Positions 1 to 4,963 of a DNA stretch of 5,420 bases are shown piece by piece; position 1 is the first letter of the stretch; the number at the start of each line of letters is the position of its first letter. The stretch is taken from assembly GCA_003219355.1 (NCBI GenBank), contig QHOQ01000163.1, positions 1 to 5,420 on the forward strand, given 5' to 3'. A model generated the notes under the pieces. It worked only from the letters and a program-made list of their open reading frames with translations, had not been told where the DNA came from and ran no database searches. This DNA is from Verrucomicrobiota bacterium (GTDB lineage Bacteria; Verrucomicrobiota; Verrucomicrobiia; Chthoniobacterales; UBA10450). The translations under genes were made by a program, and so were the position numbers.

Positions 1-546
1 CGTGAACGCGTCTGCGAGTACGTGCAGATATGCCGCGCGAAGATTCAAGTCGTGATGATATGCAGTGCCATGGCTGTGACCTTCAGAATGATGGTCATCC
101 TTGAGCAAAAACGCGCAGCCCAAATTCACCGACAACCCCAGGCAGGCGATGCCGATAGCTTCATTAAAATGAATGGTCAACGGAGTGAATAACCGACGCG
201 CCGATTCGCCGGCCATCAGCACCGCGACGACTGAGAGCACCACAGCGCTCGCGAAACCGCCGAGCACACCGATTTTTCCGGTGCCGAAACTGAACCGTAC
301 GTTCGAGGCATGCCTTCGCGCGAGATAGTAGGCCACCGCGGTGATGAGGAACGCAATTACATGCGTGCTCATGTGCCAGCCATCGGCCAGCAACGCCATC
401 GAATGCGACATCAAACCTACGGTGATCTCGAGGACCATCATCAACGCCGTGATTCCGATTACGATGCGGGTGCGCCGTTCCGCCCTGGAAAAATCGGGAA
501 CGAAGTCGTGTGCCTGCTGAAAGCGCGAATGATCCGAACGATGCAT
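1..546 (-). CDS. dmeF: DmeF-type cation diffusion facilitator (divalent metal efflux), N-terminal part
   Basis: Inner-membrane cation diffusion facilitator. By family, it exports divalent metals (Co, Ni, Zn) in exchange for protons. The 182 residues seen start at ATG 546-544 and run off the left edge, so the C-terminal half is missing. Visible parts are a hydrophilic N-terminus, TM1 at about residues 26-46, TM2 with LLADGWHMSTH (D55, H58, H62) where most CDF proteins have HxxxD, the stretch RFSFGTGKIGVLGGFAS (84-100), further helices near 100-115 and 128-148, and a His-rich loop (H152, 153, 157, 159, 164, 165). It continues into LNLRAAYLHVLADAFT, with the TM5 metal-site pair H175/D179. The HMSTH variant, FSFGTGK and the LRAAYLHVLADA stretch match the DmeF branch rather than ZitB/YiiP. 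A weak GGA lies just before the ATG. The gene diverges from lysA across a repeat-filled spacer. The family call is firm; the metal is not known. Confidence 0.9.
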   Translation of the reverse strand, partial: MHRSDHSRFQQAHDFVPDFSRAERRTRIVIGITALMMVLEITVGLMSHSMALLADGWHMSTHVIAFLITAVAYYLARRHASNVRFSFGTGKIGVLGGFASAVVLSVVAVLMAGESARRLFTPLTIHFNEAIGIACLGLSVNLGCAFLLKDDHHSEGHSHGTAYHHDLNLRAAYLHVLADAFT

Positions 547-584
547 CGATTCCAAAGCTACGCGATTTTCAATAGTGGCAAAGG

Positions 585-609
585 TTGTAGAGGGTTTCTG
601 TGAAACGCC
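585..609 (+). repeat. REP-like palindromic element, copy 1 (GTAG foot)
   Basis: The GTAG foot at 587-590 is followed by an imperfect hairpin: arm AGGGTTTC (591-598), loop TGT (599-601), arm GAAACGCC (602-609), with two mismatches. It has the same foot-8-3-8 layout as the other copies in the window and faces copy 2 tail to tail. On its own the stem is weak; the layout and the pairing with copy 2 are what support it. Confidence 0.6.
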
Positions 610-611
610 GC

Positions 612-636
612 GGCGTCTGGCGCAGACGCCCTACAA
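612..636 (-). repeat. REP-like palindromic element, copy 2 (GTAG foot, minus strand)
   Basis: On the minus strand this reads TTGTAG (636-631), then arm GGCGTCTG, loop CGC and arm CAGACGCC (630-612), a perfect 8-bp stem. With copy 1 it makes a 52-base composite that begins TTGTAG and ends CTACAA around a central 10-base palindrome CGCCGCGGCG (606-615), like a BIME. A T-run (638-643) follows on the plus strand. The hairpin could therefore also act as a terminator there, but no plus-strand gene ends here. Confidence 0.75.
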
Positions 637-656
637 ATTTTTTGCCGCTTTAATTC

Positions 657-680
657 GGCGGTGGGCACAACCGCCGCTAC
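657..680 (-). repeat. REP-like palindromic element, copy 3 (GTAG foot, minus strand)
   Basis: On the minus strand: foot GTAG (680-677), one C, arm GGCGGTTG, loop TGC, arm CCACCGCC, with one mismatch in the stem. It shares the 12-base string AACCGCCGCTAC (plus strand, 669-680) with the copy at 2104-2127. It lies 10 bases before the chosen lysA start, so a lysA transcript starting upstream would carry this hairpin in its leader. Confidence 0.7.
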
Positions 681-690
681 ACTTTCTCGC

Positions 691-2055
691 GTGCACTCGT
701 TTCGTTATCGCAACGGCCAGCTTAACTGCGAGGATGTTGATCTTGGGCGCGTCGCAGAAAAGTTTGGAACCCCGCTGTATGTTTACAGCGCGGGCACGAT
801 TCTCGATCATTACCATCGGCTCGATGCTGCACTGGCGCCGCTCGATCATCTGATCGGTTACGCGGTTAAAGCGAACTCGAATCGCGCGATTCTTAAGTTA
901 CTCGCCGAAGCGGGCGCGGGTTTTGACATCGTTTCCGGTGGCGAACTTTATCGGGTCCTCGCGGCCGGTGGTGATCCCGCGCGCTGCACGTTCGCCGGTG
1001 TCGGGAAATCGCGTGAAGAAATCGAATATGCCCTCGAGGAGCGTGTTTACAGTTTCAACGTCGAGAGCGAGGCGGAGCTGGATTATATCGACAAGATTGC
1101 TGCCGCGAAAAATTTGCGTGCGCCGGTCGCCCTGCGCGCCAATCCCGATGTCGATCCACACACACACGATTACATCTCGACCGGCTCACACGAGAATAAG
1201 TTCGGCATTGCGCTTGATCGGATCGCCGCGGTTTACGAGCGCGCTGCGGAGATGCGCAATATCGACATCGTCGGCATGCAGATGCACATCGGCTCGCAAA
1301 TCACGGAGGCTGCGCCCTTCGCGGATGCGATCAACAAAGTCGTGCCAATTGTGCGCGACCTGAAATCGAAATACGGGATCAAGTTTTTCAGTGTCGGTGG
1401 CGGACTCGGGATCGTTTACGAATCGTCATTTGAGAGCGGCGCCAAGGAATGGTGGGATTCGAGAGTGCACAAGAGCAAGAGCTTGTCGATCCGGCAATAT
1501 ATCGATGCAATCTCGCCGTCGCTCCGCGAATTGAAGCTGCGGATTCTGCTCGAGCCGGGACGGCTGCTGGTCGGAAACGCTGGCGTTTTGCTGACGCGGG
1601 TCCGTTACATCAAACGGACGGGTGCAAAGAAATTCGCAATTGTCGATGCGGGTATGAACGATCTGATTCGGCCAGCGCTTTACCACAGTTATCATGAGAT
1701 TGTGCCGGTCAAAGAACCGCGGGCTGTAGCTGTAGGGGAAGCTGTCAGCTTCCAGTCAAGGAAGAGCAAGAGCGTGAGTAAAAATGAGAGTAAGAGCAAG
1801 ACGGAGACGATCGACATCGTCGGACCGGTTTGCGAGAGCGGTGATTTTTTTGCGCTGGATCGCGAAATGCCGGAAGTGCGGGAAGGTGATCTCCTCGCGA
1901 TCATGAGCGCGGGTGCTTACGGATTTGTGATGGCCTCGAATTACAATTCGCGGCCGTTGCCAGCTGAAGCGCTTGTGCATGGCAACAAGTTTGCGCTCAT
2001 TCGAAAACGGCAGATCTGGCAAGACCTCGTCCACGGGGAGATCGAGCCGCAATGA
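691..2055 (+). CDS. lysA: Diaminopimelate decarboxylase
   Basis: Cytoplasmic PLP enzyme that decarboxylates meso-diaminopimelate to L-lysine, the last step of the DAP pathway. The 454 residues show the fold-type III (alanine racemase-like) barrel: YAVKAN with PLP lysine K60, SGGEL (82-86), the HIGSQ motif (H199), the phosphate-binding GGGLG (236-240), EPGR (288-291), then the C-terminal beta domain with VDAGMNDLIRPALY (318-331), CESGD (C381) and MSAGAYGFVMASNYN. GTG 691 is chosen because MHSFRYRNGQL matches the usual LysA N-terminus. The in-frame GTG at 661 would add ten residues encoded largely by a palindromic repeat. Two stretches look inserted relative to ordinary LysA: about 243-265, and 345-371 (Ser/Lys-rich, containing a REP-like palindrome). 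All key motifs are intact, so the enzyme is probably active. No Shine-Dalgarno sequence is visible. Confidence 0.95.
   Translation: MHSFRYRNGQLNCEDVDLGRVAEKFGTPLYVYSAGTILDHYHRLDAALAPLDHLIGYAVKANSNRAILKLLAEAGAGFDIVSGGELYRVLAAGGDPARCTFAGVGKSREEIEYALEERVYSFNVESEAELDYIDKIAAAKNLRAPVALRANPDVDPHTHDYISTGSHENKFGIALDRIAAVYERAAEMRNIDIVGMQMHIGSQITEAAPFADAINKVVPIVRDLKSKYGIKFFSVGGGLGIVYESSFESGAKEWWDSRVHKSKSLSIRQYIDAISPSLRELKLRILLEPGRLLVGNAGVLLTRVRYIKRTGAKKFAIVDAGMNDLIRPALYHSYHEIVPVKEPRAVAVGEAVSFQSRKSKSVSKNESKSKTETIDIVGPVCESGDFFALDREMPEVREGDLLAIMSAGAYGFVMASNYNSRPLPAEALVHGNKFALIRKRQIWQDLVHGEIEPQ
1732..1754 (+). repeat. REP-like palindromic element, copy 4, inside lysA
   Basis: The GTAG foot (1732-1735; a second GTAG lies at 1726-1729) precedes arm GGGAAGCT (1736-1743), loop GTC and arm AGCTTCCA (1747-1754); seven of eight positions pair. 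It is read in frame as part of LysA residues 347-355, in a stretch that ordinary LysA proteins lack. Same geometry as the intergenic copies. Confidence 0.65.
1761..1805 (+). repeat. GAG-hexamer low-complexity tract inside lysA
   Basis: Degenerate hexamer units GAGCAA (1764), GAGCGT (1770), GAGTAA (1776), then after a break GAGTAA (1788) and GAGCAA (1794). They encode the Ser/Lys-rich stretch RKSKSVSKNESKSK of LysA (357-370). It follows copy 4 of the palindrome almost directly, so the two together look like one composite in-frame insert between the beta-domain strands before TIDIVGPVCE. Confidence 0.6.
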
Positions 2056-2078
2056 TAGGGCGATTGACCTCAATCGCC
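2054..2078 (+). repeat. REP-like palindromic element, copy 5, at the lysA stop codon
   Basis: Foot GATAG (2054-2058, a variant of GTAG) overlaps the lysA TGA stop (2053-2055) and gives a second in-frame stop TAG. Arm GGCGATTG (2059-2066), loop ACCT, arm CAATCGCC (2071-2078) form a perfect 8-bp stem that can extend by one G-C pair (G2058-C2079). It could serve as the 3' end hairpin of the lysA mRNA, but no T-tract follows, so a classical intrinsic terminator is not supported. Confidence 0.7.
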
Positions 2079-2103
2079 CGGCGGATTACGACGCACACAC
2101 GGA

Positions 2104-2127
2104 GGCGGTTCGGTGAACCGCCGCTAC
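2104..2127 (-). repeat. REP-like palindromic element, copy 6 (GTAG foot, minus strand)
   Basis: On the minus strand: foot GTAG (2127-2124), one C, arm GGCGGTTC, loop ACC, arm GAACCGCC (2111-2104), a perfect 8-bp stem. It faces copy 5, about 25 bases away, forming a second BIME-like pair in the 127-base gap between lysA and the next gene. Closest relative in the window is copy 3 at 657-680. Confidence 0.75.
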
Positions 2128-2182
2128 GTCCACTTGCGGATTTTCGTGTCCCGCATAAATAGTGTTCCCGCCAATAAGTATT

Positions 2183-2881
2183 ATGCGCCGATTCTCTCTC
2201 TTACTCGTGCTCTTATTCACGCTCGTGCTTGGCGGGAGTGCTTTCGCCAAGAACACGGAGTGGATCATCGTCGTGGGCGGGCCATCTCTTTATCAATGGG
2301 AACACTACAAGACTTATCCGCACGATCATTGGTGGGCAAACTTTGTTCGGGCCGCACGATTGCGCACGGAGCAATTGCGCAGCCAGCTCGGCCCCGATGC
2401 GTTGATCACCTGGCTCGTCTACAAACAGGGCTACCTCGATCGCGCCCAGCAAGAGCACCAGGATTTGATCGGCTTTATCAATTCGGTCGGCGAGAAATAT
2501 CATCTCAATATTGTTTATTTTCACGCCGGCTCCGAGGTGATCAATTATTTGAACACCGGTCAGGCGCGAAGCCAGACCAAGATCGCCGGGTTCGAATATT
2601 TCGGGCATTCCAACCGCGCCTGTTTCATGTTTGACTACAGCAACGTGCTCGACAGCGCGTCGAAATCGTGGCTACACGAGAACGATCTATCCAAAATCCA
2701 GCGGACCGATTTTGCTTACGGCGCATATGTCAAAAGCTGGGGCTGTCACACCGGCGAGGAGATGTCGAAGAAATGGCACGCCGCCACCGGCACGCACATG
2801 GTCGGCGCCATTGGCAAGACGCAGTTCATGATGGAGGAATTGCCGATCCTCACTTCCGAAAACGGCAAGTGGGTCAATTGA
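2183..2881 (+). CDS. Secreted protein of unknown function, possible caspase-like (clan CD) fold
   Basis: I do not recognise this 232-residue protein. From ATG 2183 it begins with a clean Sec signal peptide: MRR, a Leu/Val-rich core (4-17), then GGSAFA with likely cleavage after A22, so the mature protein is periplasmic or secreted. An in-frame GTG at 2162 would only add seven residues before the signal and is less likely. Visible segments are a strand TEWIIVVGG (25-33), a Trp/His-rich stretch YQWEHYKTYPHDHWWANF (37-54), a strand ALITWLVY, a strand LNIVYFHAGSE, a strand KIAGFEYF ending in GH142S, and a strand AYVKSW ending in GC188HTGE. A strand-GH followed about 46 residues later by a strand-C is the layout of caspase-like peptidases. 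C147 and C188 are the only cysteines and could instead form a disulfide. No Shine-Dalgarno is seen. Neighbours give no functional hint. Confidence 0.8.
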   Translation: MRRFSLLLVLLFTLVLGGSAFAKNTEWIIVVGGPSLYQWEHYKTYPHDHWWANFVRAARLRTEQLRSQLGPDALITWLVYKQGYLDRAQQEHQDLIGFINSVGEKYHLNIVYFHAGSEVINYLNTGQARSQTKIAGFEYFGHSNRACFMFDYSNVLDSASKSWLHENDLSKIQRTDFAYGAYVKSWGCHTGEEMSKKWHAATGTHMVGAIGKTQFMMEELPILTSENGKWVN

Positions 2882-2923
2882 GCGGCTGGGGAAGTCGCGA
2901 AAATGGACGGGCAAGCCCGAGAG

Positions 2924-2948
2924 GGCGAGCGAGCGCGAGGCGAGCGAG
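2924..2948 (+). repeat. Short direct repeat GGCGAGCGAG
   Basis: GGCGAGCGAG occurs at 2924-2933 and again at 2939-2948, inside a GC-rich purine-heavy stretch (2909-2949) in the spacer between the secreted protein gene and bioB. A small hairpin GCCC-GAGA-GGGC (2915-2926) overlaps it. No gene or promoter is evident here. Confidence 0.5.
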
Positions 2949-2957
2949 TCAATTAAT

Positions 2958-2985
2958 TTCGATTTTCGATTTTCGATTTTCGATT
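2958..2985 (+). repeat. Four tandem copies of heptamer TTCGATT
   Basis: Exact tandem repeat: TTCGATT starts at 2958, 2965, 2972 and 2979. It ends 18 bases before the bioB ATG, so it lies in the promoter or leader of bioB. A 7-base unit outside a reading frame could change copy number by slippage and alter promoter spacing or leader length. Confidence 0.9.
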
Positions 2986-2988
2986 TAA

Positions 2989-3006
2989 CATCGCGGCCAC
3001 GCGATG
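2989..3006 (+). promoter_or_regulatory. Hairpin that includes the bioB start codon
   Basis: CATCGCG (2989-2995), loop GCCA, CGCGATG (3000-3006): a perfect 7-bp stem whose last three bases are the bioB ATG. There is no Shine-Dalgarno upstream. In RNA it would hold the start codon paired, which could limit or regulate bioB translation. The role is inference; the symmetry is exact. Confidence 0.45.
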
Positions 3007-3969
3007 AAGTTTGATCAACTGACCGCCTTCTATCATCAGCCGCTCTTCGATTTAATTTCGCAAAGCCGGGCTGTGCATCTTGAGCGTTGGAGCGGCGATG
3101 AGGTGCAGCGTTGCAGTTTGCTCAGCATCAAGACCGGCGGCTGCAGCGAAGATTGCGCTTACTGCGCGCAATCGTCGCATTATTCCACGGGCATCGAACG
3201 CGAGGAGTTATTGTCGATCGAAACGATTGCTGCCGCGGCAAAACGAGCCCGCGCACAAGGCGCGACCCGATTCTGCATGGGTGCCGCCTGGCGGGGCGTA
3301 CGTGACGGCTCGGAAAAATTCGAGCGCGTTCTCGAGATCGTGCGGGAAGTGAGCCAGCTCGGCATGGAAGTGTGCGTCACGCTCGGTGAGATTGGACCGG
3401 CCGAAGCGCGTAAACTCAAGGCTGCGGGGGTCACCGCTTACAATCACAATGTCGACACTTCGCCCGAGTTTTATCCGGAGATTGTGAGCACACATACTTT
3501 TAACGATCGGTTGAATACGATTGCTGCCGTGCAGGAGAGTGGGATGTCAGTTTGTTGCGGCGGGATCATCGGCATGGGCGAATCGGAAAATGATCGTCTG
3601 CGCACGCTCGAAGTTCTGAGCAACCTCGATCCACCCCCGGAAAGCGTGCCGATTAATTGTTTGATGGCGATGCCGGGCACGCCGTTGGCCGACCAACCTG
3701 CGGTTGATATTTTTGAACTGGTTCGGCTGATCGCGGTCGCGCGGATCGCATTGCCGAACGCGCGGGTGCGACTCGCGGCGGGTCGCACCCGAATCTCGCG
3801 CGAAGGCCAAGCGCTATGCTTCTTTGCTGGCGCAAATTCAATTTTCTTTGGCGACAAACTTCTGACCGCAAAAAACCCGGAAGTAGATCTCGATTTGAGC
3901 TTGCTGCGCGAGCTCGGGTTGAACATTGAATCCAAGGACCGCAGTTACGTCGCGGTAGCCTTAGTGTAG
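3004..3969 (+). CDS. bioB: Biotin synthase (radical SAM)
   Basis: Inserts sulfur into dethiobiotin to give biotin, the last step of biotin synthesis; cytoplasmic radical SAM enzyme. The 321 residues are near usual BioB length. The [4Fe-4S] motif is C47SEDC51AYC54, and the [2Fe-2S] site ligands can be placed at C91, C124, C184 and R256 (within VRLAAGR) by comparison with the known E. coli enzyme. Other hallmarks are LLSIKTGGC, RFCMGAAWR, TLGEIGPAEARKLKAAGV, YNHNVDTSPEFY, GGIIGMGE and AMPGTPLAD. A second cysteine, C185, replaces the serine that follows the C184 equivalent in E. coli. ATG 3004 matches the family N-terminus. No other bio gene lies in the window, so it appears to stand alone. Its start lies in a hairpin and its leader carries a heptamer repeat; both could affect expression. 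Translation has no visible Shine-Dalgarno. Confidence 0.97.
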   Translation: MKFDQLTAFYHQPLFDLISQSRAVHLERWSGDEVQRCSLLSIKTGGCSEDCAYCAQSSHYSTGIEREELLSIETIAAAAKRARAQGATRFCMGAAWRGVRDGSEKFERVLEIVREVSQLGMEVCVTLGEIGPAEARKLKAAGVTAYNHNVDTSPEFYPEIVSTHTFNDRLNTIAAVQESGMSVCCGGIIGMGESENDRLRTLEVLSNLDPPPESVPINCLMAMPGTPLADQPAVDIFELVRLIAVARIALPNARVRLAAGRTRISREGQALCFFAGANSIFFGDKLLTAKNPEVDLDLSLLRELGLNIESKDRSYVAVALV

Positions 3970-3987
3970 TGCCGAAAGAACACGGCA
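3966..3987 (+). repeat. Weak REP-like hairpin, copy 7, at the bioB stop codon
   Basis: GTAG (3966-3969), whose TAG is the bioB stop codon, is followed by TGCCG (3970-3974), an 8-base loop and CGGCA (3983-3987). The stem is only 5 bp and no T-tract follows. It resembles the GTAG-foot family, like copy 5 at the lysA stop, but could be chance or a weak transcript-end hairpin. Confidence 0.3.
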
Positions 3988-4077
3988 GCTGCAATTTATA
4001 TCGACATGCAAGCCACCATTTGGCAATGAACGTGCCAGGGCGATTTGGGAGTTAGCGAAACCTCAACAGAAAAAATT

Positions 4078-4497
4078 ATGAACTGGAAAAAATTCTTCAT
4101 CGCATTCATCACAGCCTTTGTTTTTCTCTTTGCGTTTGGATTCGTCTGGTACGGACATCTTATGCATGACATCCATAATGAAGTGCCCTTGCTTTGGCGG
4201 CCCGAAGCAGACTTTGGCAACTATTTTCCGTGGCTGATTTTTGGCCACATCGTGATGGCGTTCTTTCTTACACTGCTGTGCGCGAAATTTGTTCCCGGAG
4301 GTGGCGCAGGCGCGTGCGCAGGCTTGGGCATTTTGGTGGCGCTGGTTTATATCGGCAACAATTTCATCATCTACGCCGTCCAGCCGCTAACGACGAAAAT
4401 TCTCGGTGGCTGGATTGTGGGAGACTTAATCATGTTCGCGATTGCCGGTGCAATCATTGGCGCAATCTATAAACCCAGCTCACCTGCGACGACCTAG
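4078..4497 (+). CDS. Small four-helix membrane protein of unknown function (paralogue 1)
   Basis: 139 residues, mostly hydrophobic, with likely membrane helices at about 6-25, 50-68, 78-100 and 109-130. Between helices 1 and 2 is a polar loop MHDIHNEVPLLWRPEADFGNY; a glycine-rich turn PGGGAG (73-78) precedes helix 3; YAVQP (99-103) and the ending GAIIGAIYKP (124-133) are notable. It resembles small conserved hypothetical membrane proteins; I cannot assign a named family or a function. ATG 4078 is preferred over an in-frame TTG at 4045, since MNWKKFF places the helix at the N-terminus as in its neighbour. A paralogue starts 12 bases after its stop, with the same motifs, so the two are very likely co-transcribed. 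The 108-base gap after bioB argues against strong coupling to biotin synthesis. No Shine-Dalgarno; the stretch before the ATG is A-rich. Confidence 0.85.
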   Translation: MNWKKFFIAFITAFVFLFAFGFVWYGHLMHDIHNEVPLLWRPEADFGNYFPWLIFGHIVMAFFLTLLCAKFVPGGGAGACAGLGILVALVYIGNNFIIYAVQPLTTKILGGWIVGDLIMFAIAGAIIGAIYKPSSPATT

Positions 4498-4509
4498 ATT
4501 CTAAAATTC

Positions 4510-4935
4510 ATGAAGCGGTTCGTCGTAGCGTTCCTGGCAGTATACATTTTTATCTTTTTCTGGGGATGGCTCCTTAACGGGGTGCTGCTGAAAGATATCT
4601 ACGCGCAAACACCAAATCTCTGGCGGTCGCAAACTGAAATGATGGGCTTGTTTCACTGGATCATCATCGGCCAGGCGCTGGTGGTCTTCGCGTTCGTGAT
4701 GATCTATGCGAGCGGTTTCGCCGGCGGCGGTGTAATCGCGGGAATCCGCCTTGGTATTCTGTTGGAAATCGCAGCGATCGGCATGCGTATGGGCATTTAC
4801 GCGATCCAGCCCTTTCCGGGAAAGTTGATCGTTTACGGCAGCGTCGGCGGTCTCATCGAAATGATCATCGTCGGGGCGATTGTTGGTGCGATTTACAAGC
4901 CTGGCACACCGAGTTTTCCACCCGGCCCTAGTTAA
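4510..4935 (+). CDS. Small four-helix membrane protein of unknown function (paralogue 2)
   Basis: 141 residues that align without gaps to the preceding gene (offset two residues), with about 50 identities over roughly 134 positions by eye. Shared residues include KxF near the start, the DI...P.LWR loop (D29, L37-R39), W50, the GGG turn (72-74), LGIL (81-84), YAIQP (97-101) and GAIVGAIYKP (122-131). Likely helices are at 3-22, 48-67, 78-97 and 106-129. It differs by a Met/Arg-containing third helix (IGMRMGIYA) and a Pro-rich tail (PGTPSFPPGPS). ATG 4510 begins directly at the first helix; no Shine-Dalgarno. A tandem duplication with divergence, possibly forming a hetero-oligomer, is inferred from the order and spacing. 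The function is not known to me. Confidence 0.87.
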   Translation: MKRFVVAFLAVYIFIFFWGWLLNGVLLKDIYAQTPNLWRSQTEMMGLFHWIIIGQALVVFAFVMIYASGFAGGGVIAGIRLGILLEIAAIGMRMGIYAIQPFPGKLIVYGSVGGLIEMIIVGAIVGAIYKPGTPSFPPGPS

Positions 4936-4963
4936 TTGCGGCGCTAACGCGCGGACAAGTTGC

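Noticed and set aside
327..342. GTAG followed by palindrome CACCGCGGTG inside dmeF
   Set aside because: It does not fit the 8-3-8 layout and lies in a well-conserved part of the DmeF protein, so it is most likely chance.
310..603. Plus-strand open frame opposite dmeF
   Set aside because: Antisense to a clear conserved transporter; the translation has no recognisable features.
2134..2161. Possible promoter TTGCGG-N16-TAAATA before the secreted protein gene
   Set aside because: Both boxes are poor matches, and many similar pairs occur by chance in AT-rich spacers; no start-site evidence.
2194..2232. Reverse complement of GAG-hexamer units in the signal peptide region (CTCTTACTCGTGCTCTTATT)
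   Set aside because: CTC/CTT/GTG codons for Leu and Val in a signal peptide core naturally give this pattern, so a shared repeat origin with the lysA tract is not supported.
2113..2634. Plus-strand 173-codon frame overlapping the secreted protein gene
   Set aside because: Starts inside a palindromic repeat and has an Arg/His-rich composition typical of an out-of-frame shadow; the overlapping frame has a signal peptide and coherent protein features.
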